Origin: Spirochaetales bacterium
GTDB lineage: Bacteria; Spirochaetota; Spirochaetia; SZUA-6; DRHE01
DNA length: 5,406 nt
Assembly (NCBI GenBank): GCA_016935715.1
Contig: JAFGQJ010000288.1
Coordinates: 1-5,406, forward strand
Reading direction: 5' to 3'
The notes under the pieces are model-generated. The model saw only the letters and a program-made list of their open reading frames with translations. It did not search any database and was not told where the DNA came from. Shown here in pieces: positions 1 to 5,406 of the stretch; positions within the stretch are counted from its first letter, which is position 1; each line of letters starts with the position of its first letter. A program made the translations under genes and the position numbers.

Positions 1-1859
1 CAGTTCTGCATGTAGTCCCGGCTGTCGGGAGCCAGCTCCAGGGCTTTCTCGTAATCCCGAATCGCCGCTGCGCATCTCCCGAGCTCCACCAGACAGTTCC
101 CCCTCTGGTTGTACAGAGAAGCCAGCTCCTGCTGCTCCGCTTCCGCCTTGCCGACTCCCCTGGTGAGCAGCTCCAGGGCTTCCTCACCCCGGTCCAGCCT
201 CATCAGACACTCCGCGCAATTGCCGTAGATGCCCGCCGCATCAGGCGCGGCCGCCAGGGCTTTCTGAAAGCAGGGAAGGGCCTCGTCGTAGCGTCGTTCC
301 TTGAGCAGCACCTGCCCGCGGAGGTTGTTGATCCATGGATCTTCGCGGTCCAGGTCAAAGGCCCTGTCCAAGGCCTGCCACGGATCTTCACCCAGGATGA
401 ATCGGTTCTCAGCCAGGCGAAACCAGTAGAGGGAATACTCCGGATCGATCTCCGTTGCCTTGACCAGATGCTCCTGGGCGGCCGCTCTGTCCTGCCTCTC
501 GATGAGCAGGAGGCCGTAAAGATAATGGACCCCGCTGTCGGCGTATCCCGAGCCGAGCACCTCGGCGAACAGATTTTCAGCCTGATGCTTCTTGCCCTCG
601 TGAAAGAGCATCTTGCCTTCCAGAGACTTCAGCTCACAGGCCTGATCGGAATCCGGCGGGACAAGATCCCCCAGGCGCGCCATCACCAGGGACAGCTCGT
701 CGTACAGCTCCTGCCGAAACAAATCCCTGGCAGCCTCCAGGTAGAGCTTCACTGCGCTTTGCTCATCCCCGCAGCGCTCCAGGCAGCGGGCCAGGTTGAC
801 CCGATAGACCGCGTTCCCGGGATCCAGGTCGATGGCCTTCCGATACTGAAACGCAGCCTTTTCCCAGTTGCCGAGATTGTACTCGCATCGAGCCAGCAGA
901 TTGCGCAGCTGCGTGTCCTCCCCGTAGCGCGGCAAGATCGACTCGATGTAATCCCTGCCGCCCAGGAAATCCCCGTGCAGGAACAGCAGATCCGCCTTTT
1001 CGAGCCGGATTTGATCATTGTCGGGCTCGATCTGGAGAACCCGATCCAGGCAGGCGAGGCTTTCAGCATACGCCTTGAGCTGGGTGTAAGCCCGGGCCAG
1101 CAGCAGGTGAACCTCCGCGGAGTCGGGGAGGCGCTTTGCGGCGGCGGTCAGCTGAACCGCGGCCTCCGAGCTCTTGCCCATATCCACGTATGTACGGGCC
1201 AGGGCGATACGCGACTGTGGTGAAACCGGAACGTAGCGGGTCCAGCGCAGGTGCTCCTGCTCGACCCGCACGGGGCGGGCTTCGATCCTGAGGCTGTCCA
1301 GATAGAAGACCCCCTGTTTCTTCTCTTCGTAGTTCTGGGCGGCAAAGCCGACGAATCCGCTCTTCAGCGTATCGTCGCTCACCTCCGCCAGCCACTCCTC
1401 TCCAAGAAAGAACGAGAAGGTATTATCCCTGACGATGATCCGCAGCTCTGTCGTCTCTTCCACCGCCGCGGGAACCGGAGTCCATTCGATCAGATGAATC
1501 GGATTCTTGTTGAATACCACGTCGAAGCGGAAAGTCTTGCGATCCGAGAGCAGGAAATAATAGAAGTTCTCCTCGTTGTTGTAGCGAAAAACGAACCCCG
1601 CCGAGCTGTGGCCGTTGTCCCTATCGATGTGCAGCCTGCCCTGGATCATGAGATCCGTATACTGGAAGGGAGCGAGCACCCAGGCAAAACAGCTCGATTT
1701 GTTGATCGTCAGCTGCAGGCGCCGCCTGCGGATTCTGGAGTAAAAATCCTGCTCACGTTCACTGGGAAAGCGCTTCTTCTCGAACCAGCGGAAATCCGTG
1801 TGCCACGTGTCCTGCAGGAAACTTCCCGGATCCGCGATCTTCTTCCTTCGAAACAACAA
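1..1859 (-). CDS. Jelly-roll (laminin-G/concanavalin-like) plus TPR-repeat protein, 3' end outside window
   Basis: I read 619 uninterrupted codons from 1859 to 3, and the frame stays open past position 1, so the C-terminus is missing. The start is a TTG (followed by a second TTG) with GGAG six bases upstream; no ATG fits. Residues 1-49 are basic and polar (MLFRRKKIADP, RIRRRR) with no signal peptide or membrane segment, so a cytoplasmic location is likely. Residues about 50-195 look like a concanavalin-type beta-sandwich of the laminin-G/DUF1080 sort: AGFVFRYNNEENFYYFLL at 87-104, ELRIIVRDNTFSFFLG at 138-153, SGFVGFAAQ at 167-175 and FYLDSLRIEA at 185-194. Residues about 213-613 form some eleven 34-residue TPR units, the clearest being 316-349 (NWEKAAFQYRKAIDLDPGN), 508-541 (RRYDEALPCFQKALAAAPD) and 579-613 (AAAIRDYEKALELAPDS). 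TPRs bind proteins; the sandwich domain may bind a ligand. No catalytic residues are evident. The UVR-motif gene lies 31 bases upstream, so co-expression is likely. Domain calls are firm; the function is unknown. Confidence 0.88.
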   Translation of the reverse strand, partial: MLFRRKKIADPGSFLQDTWHTDFRWFEKKRFPSEREQDFYSRIRRRRLQLTINKSSCFAWVLAPFQYTDLMIQGRLHIDRDNGHSSAGFVFRYNNEENFYYFLLSDRKTFRFDVVFNKNPIHLIEWTPVPAAVEETTELRIIVRDNTFSFFLGEEWLAEVSDDTLKSGFVGFAAQNYEEKKQGVFYLDSLRIEARPVRVEQEHLRWTRYVPVSPQSRIALARTYVDMGKSSEAAVQLTAAAKRLPDSAEVHLLLARAYTQLKAYAESLACLDRVLQIEPDNDQIRLEKADLLFLHGDFLGGRDYIESILPRYGEDTQLRNLLARCEYNLGNWEKAAFQYRKAIDLDPGNAVYRVNLARCLERCGDEQSAVKLYLEAARDLFRQELYDELSLVMARLGDLVPPDSDQACELKSLEGKMLFHEGKKHQAENLFAEVLGSGYADSGVHYLYGLLLIERQDRAAAQEHLVKATEIDPEYSLYWFRLAENRFILGEDPWQALDRAFDLDREDPWINNLRGQVLLKERRYDEALPCFQKALAAAPDAAGIYGNCAECLMRLDRGEEALELLTRGVGKAEAEQQELASLYNQRGNCLVELGRCAAAIRDYEKALELAPDSRDYMQN

Positions 1860-1862
1860 GGT

Positions 1863-1869
1863 CCTCTCC
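1863..1869 (-). promoter_or_regulatory. Ribosome binding site deciding the TTG start of the TPR gene
   Basis: On the minus strand this reads GGAGAGG. The GGAG core ends six bases before the TTG at 1859-1857 (and nine before the second TTG at 1856-1854), which is good Shine-Dalgarno spacing. It lies in the 31-base gap after the UVR gene's TAA stop. No ATG or GTG in the same frame lies between that stop and the TTG, so this site is the main evidence for the rare start codon. Confidence 0.65.
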
Positions 1870-1890
1870 GGGGAGTATGGAATGGGTGCC

Positions 1891-2649
1891 TTAGAGCTCG
1901 AACTCTTTCTTAAGAGTTCGGATTCTATCGCGTAGTTCCGCGGCCAGCTCGTAATTCTCCTCTTCCACGGCGCTGTCCAGCTGCTGCTTCAGCTGATCGA
2001 GGGGGGAGCTCTTCTGCTCCAACACCTGCGTGAGGGTCGAACGGAGATACTTCAGCGATCGTATCCGTTCGAATTGAAACGCCGGGGTGTCGATGTTCGG
2101 CATGTTCTCGATCTCCTCGATCGCAGATTCCAGGATCTCCTTGGCCGCCGCTTTAAGCTGCTGGTGCAGGGAAATCATGGCCTTGGCTATGGCGTACATG
2201 CGCAGGATGTAGGGACGATACTGGAGGATCTCGTTCTTGTCCTCTTCACTCTCCGCGTACTTGCCCACCAGGTCGCATATCTGCAGGTTGTGCTCCGTGT
2301 CCCGGACGGTCCGTTCGAAATCCCCGATCTGAAACAGGATCAGGTAGCGATAGTAGTAGATGACGCCCTCGTTCTGAAGCACCCGGAACTGATCGCGGGA
2401 GATCTGGAAACCCTCGTCGCTCCCGCCGGCCTGAATGTGCTCCTGGAGCTTGTCCTGGAGAACATCGAGGTAACACTCCCTGCCTTCCATGGTTTTACCG
2501 TCGGGCCGGCCGTCCAATTCGTACTGTTCGATTCCCAGCGGCTGCCGGATCTGCAGCACCTCCCTGCCGTCTTCGGCACGGATGATGCGCACCTGATTGT
2601 CAGGATCGAATTCCCAGGATTCCAGGATGTGTGTAAGGTCTCCAGCCAT
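1891..2649 (-). CDS. UVR (UvrB/UvrC) motif protein with a helical TPR-like middle, function unknown
   Basis: This is a 252-residue soluble protein with ATG start and TAA stop, no signal peptide and no membrane segment. The C-terminus, about 217-250, is a typical UVR motif: LDQLKQQLDSAVEEENYELAAELRDRI with the AxELRDxI core, a short helical hairpin known from UvrB, UvrC, McsA and ClpC-type proteins as a protein-contact module. Nothing else matches those proteins: there is no helicase or nuclease part and no McsA-type CxxC zinc fingers (the only cysteines are at 59 and 125). Residues 1-50 look like a small beta-rich domain (VRIIRAEDGREVLQIRQPLG at 20-39). Residues 93-205 are helical and resemble degenerate TPR hairpins (YYYRYLILFQIGDFERTV at 98-115). 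The start has only a weak upstream purine stretch (AGGGA, about 14 bases away), but the next methionine is residue 54. The gene directly precedes the jelly-roll/TPR gene. A protein-interaction or adaptor role is inferred; a DNA-repair role is not supported. Confidence 0.83.
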   Translation of the reverse strand: MAGDLTHILESWEFDPDNQVRIIRAEDGREVLQIRQPLGIEQYELDGRPDGKTMEGRECYLDVLQDKLQEHIQAGGSDEGFQISRDQFRVLQNEGVIYYYRYLILFQIGDFERTVRDTEHNLQICDLVGKYAESEEDKNEILQYRPYILRMYAIAKAMISLHQQLKAAAKEILESAIEEIENMPNIDTPAFQFERIRSLKYLRSTLTQVLEQKSSPLDQLKQQLDSAVEEENYELAAELRDRIRTLKKEFEL

Positions 2650-2670
2650 GATCTACTGAGCTTCCCTGGC

Positions 2671-2689
2671 TTAAATATACAGCATAATT
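2671..2689 (-). promoter_or_regulatory. A+T-rich island, possible promoter -10 region for the UVR-TPR pair
   Basis: On the minus strand this segment, about 22 to 40 bases before the UVR start codon, reads AATTATGCTGTATATTTAA. It contains TATATT and TATGCT, both -10-like, in otherwise very G+C-rich surroundings. No convincing -35 hexamer sits 16-18 bases upstream of either, so this is only a plausible location for the promoter of the two left-hand genes. Confidence 0.22.
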
Positions 2690-2713
2690 GCTCAGGAGGC
2701 TACCGTACCGCAT

Positions 2714-2742
2714 CCGGCGGCCGCGGCCGGCGGCACCGCCGC
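2714..2742 (-). terminator. G+C-rich palindromic segment after the dehydrogenase gene, possible weak terminator
   Basis: Just 3' of the dehydrogenase TAG stop there are two adjacent, overlapping short inverted repeats. On the plus strand, gcggc/gccgc arms surround a 3-base loop at 2730-2742, and ccggc/gccgg arms surround a 7-base loop at 2714-2730. The RNA could fold strongly here. No run of T follows on the minus strand, so it is not a standard intrinsic terminator. It may be an RNA 3'-end structure or chance symmetry in G+C-rich sequence. Confidence 0.25.
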
Positions 2743-2744
2743 AG

Positions 2745-3698
2745 CTAGGGCTGATTGACCGCGTTGAGAATCTTCCCTTCGCTCAGATATTGCCCGATCT
2801 GCCTTCCGATCATCTCCGCTACCACGATCTGAGCCTCTGCGGTCGTTGCCCCGATATGGGGGGTGGCAATGACGGCCGGATGCCCGGCCAGGGCCCAATC
2901 CTCGGGCGGTTCCTGTGCATACACGTCGATGCCGGCACCGGCCACCCTGCCCTCCTCCAGGGCCTGGAGCAGGTCCGCCTCCGCCACGATCCCTCCCCTG
3001 GCGCAGTTGATCAGATACACTCCCTGCTTCATCCGGGCGAAAGCCTCGCGGTTGATCATCCCGGCCGTCTTCTCGTTCCTGGGCAGGTGCAGGCTGATGT
3101 AGTCGCTTTCCGCGTACAGCTGAGCCAGCTCGCACGGCTGTGCTCCCATCTCCCGGGCGTTTTCCGCAGAAACGAATGGATCGCAGGCCAACACCTTCAT
3201 ATCCAGCGCCGCGGCTTTGCGGGCGACCCGGGCGCCGACCTGGCCGATGCCCACCAGCCCAAGAGTCTTCCCTGCGAGCTCTGCGCCCTTGTAGGCCTTC
3301 TTCTCCCAGCGCTGCGCCTTCATGCCTTCGACGGTGGGGACGATTTTACGGGCCAGGGCGAACATCATGCCCACGGCCAGCTCGGCCACGGCGTTTGCGT
3401 TTCCTCCGGGGGTGTTCATCACCACGATCCCCCTCTCTGTGGCCGCGGGTATGTCGATGTTGTCCACCCCGGCGCCTGCGCGCCCGATCGCCTTGAGCTT
3501 CACTCCCGCCGCTATGACCGGGGCGGTCACTTTGGTGGCCGAGCGGACCACCAGAGCCTCGTAGGCCGGGATTTCCGCCAGCAGCTGCTCGGGACTCATG
3601 CCCGGTTTTTCCTCCACATCTATGCCGGAGAACGCGCGCAGCGTTCGGGCACAGATGGGATCAGTCTTGTCGGAGATCAGTACTTTCATGCGGCTCAT
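2745..3698 (-). CDS. Short D-3-phosphoglycerate dehydrogenase-like NAD-dependent 2-hydroxyacid dehydrogenase
   Basis: The protein has 317 residues from ATG 3698. It belongs to the D-isomer-specific 2-hydroxyacid dehydrogenases, closest in appearance to SerA, which oxidises 3-phosphoglycerate to 3-phosphohydroxypyruvate with NAD in serine synthesis. The substrate-loop motif VVRSATKVT is at 50-58 and GRAGAGVDNID at 72-82. The NAD-binding Rossmann motif GxGxxG is G150, G152 and G155, with the NAD-selecting Asp at 173 (LACDP). The catalytic triad is Arg234 (NCARGG), Glu263 (QEPP) and His281 (PHIGATT). The chain ends right after the catalytic domain (LNAVNQP), so the ASB and ACT regulatory domains of longer SerA proteins are absent and serine feedback by that route is not expected. 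The start is uncertain: GTG 3725, ATG 3698 and ATG 3689 are all in frame and none has a good ribosome site; homologues usually begin at the equivalent of MKVLISDK (3689). It lies 90 bases after the URO-D-like gene. The family is certain; the exact substrate (phosphoglycerate or another 2-hydroxyacid) is not. Confidence 0.92.
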   Translation of the reverse strand: MSRMKVLISDKTDPICARTLRAFSGIDVEEKPGMSPEQLLAEIPAYEALVVRSATKVTAPVIAAGVKLKAIGRAGAGVDNIDIPAATERGIVVMNTPGGNANAVAELAVGMMFALARKIVPTVEGMKAQRWEKKAYKGAELAGKTLGLVGIGQVGARVARKAAALDMKVLACDPFVSAENAREMGAQPCELAQLYAESDYISLHLPRNEKTAGMINREAFARMKQGVYLINCARGGIVAEADLLQALEEGRVAGAGIDVYAQEPPEDWALAGHPAVIATPHIGATTAEAQIVVAEMIGRQIGQYLSEGKILNAVNQP

Positions 3699-3788
3699 TA
3701 TGATGACAACCGGGAACTTTGTCACTACGCGGGAGGCCGCAGCCGGCGATCCGAGGGGCCTTCCGATTGATGGGCGTTCTCCGCCGCC
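3699..3788 (-). other. Intergenic gap between URO-D-like and dehydrogenase genes, nothing firm
   Basis: These 90 bases are G+C-rich except close to the dehydrogenase start. I see no -10/-35 pair, no terminator with a T run and no clear Shine-Dalgarno site. An imperfect inverted repeat (ggaggcc at 3732-3738 against ggccttcc at 3757-3764, one bulged base) is present but weak. Part of the gap would be coding if the dehydrogenase began at GTG 3725. Whether the dehydrogenase shares the upstream transcript cannot be decided here. Confidence 0.4.
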
Positions 3789-4937
3789 TCAGAGCTGCAG
3801 TGCGAACCTGTCCGTCACCGAGCCCATCCTGGCCCAGCCCTTTCGTTCGGCGCTACGCGGCGGAAGGCCGAGCAGCTCCCGGCCCAGATCCACGTAGTAG
3901 CGGTAGTTCTCCAGGGGCGTCCCGTTGGGAATCCGGTGATCCAGTCCGAAGACCATCCCCCCCTCCTGCATGAGAGGCTGCATCTTGTATTCCAGCTCCC
4001 TGCGGATCTCCTCTTTGGACTGGCGCAGCACGTGTTTGTCTATGCCCCCCTGCAGGGCCAGCCGCTTCCCGTACTTCTTCCGGACCTCCACCACATCCAT
4101 TCCGGCGGCCGGCTCCATGGGATGCATGACGTTCACTCCGGCTTCCAGAAAGCTCTCGACAACGGGCCCGACATCCCCATCGCTGTCCTGGCAGAACAGC
4201 CGTGTTCCCCTGGACTCGAGGATCTCCCAGTTGCGCAGATAGTACGGCTTGATGAACTGCTCGACTTGAGCGGGACCCACGACGGGCCCGGATTTTCCGG
4301 CCAGGTCTTCGTGTACGCTGAGAAGATCGACGGTGATCTGCCTGGAGAGCCTCTCGAGCACTTTCGTCGACGTATCCCCTATGGTGTCGAGGATGTCGTG
4401 GACGAGCTGCGGATCGTCATAATAGGCGATACAGAGATTCTCGATCCCCATCAGCTGGCGGGGCATATCGAAACCGCCCGGAATCTCGGCCACGGTCAAC
4501 CCGCCTCTGCTCTGCGCCCGCCTGGCCGCCTCCAACATCTGCGTGTCGATCCGCTCCTCCCTGTATTCGAACAGCGGTTTCAAGGCCAGCCAGTCATCGA
4601 AGCTGCGCACCGGGAAGTCGAGCGGGAGCGGATCGGTGGCCACGTTCTTGAACAGCTTCATCCTGCGTCCCAGCCCATCCAGGGTAATGACGTAGTCGGG
4701 CTTTTCCTCAAGCACGACGGGCTTTCGCTCACTCATGTAGCTGGTGTTTTCTCCACAGGGGATCAGCGGCACGTAATCCCAGTCGAAGGCGACCAGCTCC
4801 AGCTCTTCCCGGGAGGCTCCCTGGGCAAGCCACTCCCCCTCCAGACCGACGAGCGGACCGAACAGCTCGACGAACATCTGCCGTTCGACCTTCCCGAAGG
4901 TCAGGAGCTCCAAGTACTGCTCCCGGCTCCACTTCAT
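3789..4937 (-). CDS. Uroporphyrinogen decarboxylase-fold protein (non-HemE, methyltransferase-like superfamily)
   Basis: The protein has 382 residues, ATG start and TGA stop, is soluble and has no signal peptide. It belongs to the URO-D superfamily, a TIM-barrel fold shared by HemE and by corrinoid-linked methyltransferases such as MtaA/MtbA. Family-type segments are VHEDLAGKSGPVVGPAQ (208-224), FCQDSDGDVGPVVESFLEAG (248-267), MHPMEPAAGMDVVEVRKKYG (271-290), LALQGGID (293-300) and GGMVFGLDHRIPNGTPLENY (326-345). It is not a haem enzyme: the HemE N-terminal MRQAGR-type motif is absent. Where MtaA-like proteins carry the zinc ligands His-x-Cys, this one has QDSDGD, so zinc-thiolate methyl transfer is doubtful unless other residues serve. 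A charged tail of about 22 residues follows the usual family end near LGRELLGLP. It starts 3 bases after the lyxose isomerase stop (TGA CTT ATG), with GGAG 10 bases upstream inside the isomerase gene, so the two are surely co-transcribed and probably translationally coupled. Relatives of this kind occur in sugar-catabolism clusters; the reaction is unknown. Confidence 0.88.
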   Translation of the reverse strand: MKWSREQYLELLTFGKVERQMFVELFGPLVGLEGEWLAQGASREELELVAFDWDYVPLIPCGENTSYMSERKPVVLEEKPDYVITLDGLGRRMKLFKNVATDPLPLDFPVRSFDDWLALKPLFEYREERIDTQMLEAARRAQSRGGLTVAEIPGGFDMPRQLMGIENLCIAYYDDPQLVHDILDTIGDTSTKVLERLSRQITVDLLSVHEDLAGKSGPVVGPAQVEQFIKPYYLRNWEILESRGTRLFCQDSDGDVGPVVESFLEAGVNVMHPMEPAAGMDVVEVRKKYGKRLALQGGIDKHVLRQSKEEIRRELEYKMQPLMQEGGMVFGLDHRIPNGTPLENYRYYVDLGRELLGLPPRSAERKGWARMGSVTDRFALQL

Positions 4938-4940
4938 AAG

Positions 4941-5406
4941 TCAGGCGCTCCCATAGAGCCTCTGCGGGTATTCGTTGCACAACAGCCAACGGGGTTCCTC
5001 ATCCTCGACGATATCGGAAAAACGGCTGGACTGCTCGGCGAAGCGATTGTCGGTGTTGTCGTCATTGACGCTGGACACCTCGCCGCAGATCAGACACCCC
5101 TCGCCCTTCTTGGCCCAGAAACGATGGTAGAGCCTGGGCACCAGGGTGATGCTTTCTCCCGGCAGCAGGTCGAAGGGTTCACCCGCTTCGACCTGCCGCT
5201 GCAGGCCGTCGCACACGACGGTGACAGGAGAGCTCCTGTCCACCTCCTCATCCTCCGTCGAGTTGTACAGCTCGATGGCCAGCACACCGCCGGCCCTGTT
5301 GATGATGTCCTCCGTTTTCGACCAGTGCATGTGCAGAGACAGGCATTGCCCATCTGTCAGGAAGATGTACTTCTCGCAGTAGGGCACTCCGGTGGACACG
5401 CCTTGA
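4941..5406 (-). CDS. D-lyxose ketol-isomerase (cupin family), 5' end outside window
   Basis: This is the C-terminal part of a manganese-dependent cupin sugar isomerase that interconverts D-lyxose and D-xylulose; family members also act on D-mannose/D-fructose. The frame is open to the right edge. A GTG at 5399 could be read as a start, but it falls inside the cupin fold. Family members are about 225 residues, so roughly 70-80 N-terminal residues lie beyond 5406. Counting from the GTG codon, the metal ligands are His23, His25 and Glu30 in LHMHWSKTEDIINRAGG (22-38) and His92 in PRLYHRFW (88-95). Other hallmarks are AIELYNSTEDEE (41-52), LLPGESITLVP (78-88), GEVSSVNDDNTDNRF near 106-120 and a final LCNEYPQRLYG. 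All four ligands are intact, so the enzyme should be active. It is cytoplasmic and supplies ketoses for entry into central sugar metabolism. The URO-D-fold gene follows after 3 bases, marking a common operon. Family assignment is confident; the in vivo sugar is inferred. Confidence 0.92.
   Translation of the reverse strand, partial: QGVSTGVPYCEKYIFLTDGQCLSLHMHWSKTEDIINRAGGVLAIELYNSTEDEEVDRSSPVTVVCDGLQRQVEAGEPFDLLPGESITLVPRLYHRFWAKKGEGCLICGEVSSVNDDNTDNRFAEQSSRFSDIVEDEEPRWLLCNEYPQRLYGSA

Noticed and set aside
468..1223. 251-codon plus-strand open frame
   Set aside because: It is antisense to the TPR array. The minus-strand frame shows regular 34-residue repeats, and this one shows no domain.
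1251..1913. 220-codon plus-strand open frame
   Set aside because: It is antisense to the jelly-roll domain and the N-terminus of the TPR protein, with no recognisable motif and no supporting context.
1891..2649. UVR protein as a DNA-repair gene (uvrB/uvrC) or mcsA
   Set aside because: Only the short C-terminal UVR hairpin is shared. Helicase, nuclease and zinc-finger parts are all absent.
2074..2748. 224-codon plus-strand open frame
   Set aside because: It is antisense to the UVR-motif gene, whose AxELRDxI motif fixes the coding strand.
2688..3770. 360-codon plus-strand open frame antisense to the dehydrogenase
   Set aside because: It is longer than the real gene, but the translation is low-complexity, rich in Arg, His and Gly, with no recognisable domain, while the opposite strand encodes an intact dehydrogenase with all catalytic motifs. 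It is a G+C-rich shadow.
3772..3788. Short hairpin (GGCG/CGCC) just after the URO-D-like gene as a terminator
   Set aside because: The stem is only 4 bp, no T run follows on the minus strand, and such matches are frequent in G+C-rich DNA.
3789..4937. Annotation of the URO-D-fold gene as hemE
   Set aside because: The N-terminal haem-enzyme signature is missing, the substrate-site segment differs, and no haem-synthesis neighbour is present.
4941..5399. GTG 5399 as the true start of the lyxose isomerase
   Set aside because: It would remove part of the cupin barrel that family members have. The frame is open through 5406, so the gene is cut by the window edge.

Overview
The window is a G+C-rich bacterial segment in which all five supported genes lie on the minus strand and are read from the right edge to the left edge. 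Both end genes run off the window. The organism cannot be fixed from the sequence. The gene types, the G+C content and the pairing of a UVR-motif protein with a TPR protein would suit an environmental spirochaete, with Planctomycetes/Lentisphaerae-type bacteria as alternatives. This is a low-confidence inference.

Right half (about 5406-3789): the C-terminal two thirds of a cupin-type D-lyxose ketol-isomerase is followed after 3 bases by a uroporphyrinogen-decarboxylase-fold protein. The second protein lacks both the signature of the haem enzyme and the usual zinc-ligand motif of the methyltransferase branch. After about 90 bases comes a short D-3-phosphoglycerate dehydrogenase-like NAD-dependent 2-hydroxyacid dehydrogenase (3698-2745) without a C-terminal regulatory domain. 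Together these three look like a carbohydrate or small-molecule metabolism cluster, but the shared substrate cannot be read from the sequence.

Left half (about 2745-1): a 95-base intergenic gap holds a very G+C-rich palindromic segment just after the dehydrogenase stop and then a small A+T-rich island. Two proteins of unknown function follow. The first is a 252-residue helical protein ending in a UvrB/UvrC (UVR) motif. The second starts 31 bases later at a TTG codon with a good ribosome binding site. It combines a jelly-roll (laminin-G/concanavalin-like) domain with about eleven TPR repeats and continues past position 1. It has no start-to-stop frame inside the window, so a simple ORF scan misses it, although it covers a third of the window. 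The tight spacing suggests that the UVR and TPR proteins are made together, probably as partners in a protein-protein interaction or scaffolding role.

No RNA gene, mobile element, CRISPR array or strong intrinsic terminator was seen. The long plus-strand open frames are antisense shadows of these genes. Nothing here amounts to a clearly new system. The least explained parts are the UVR/TPR pair and the atypical URO-D-fold protein.
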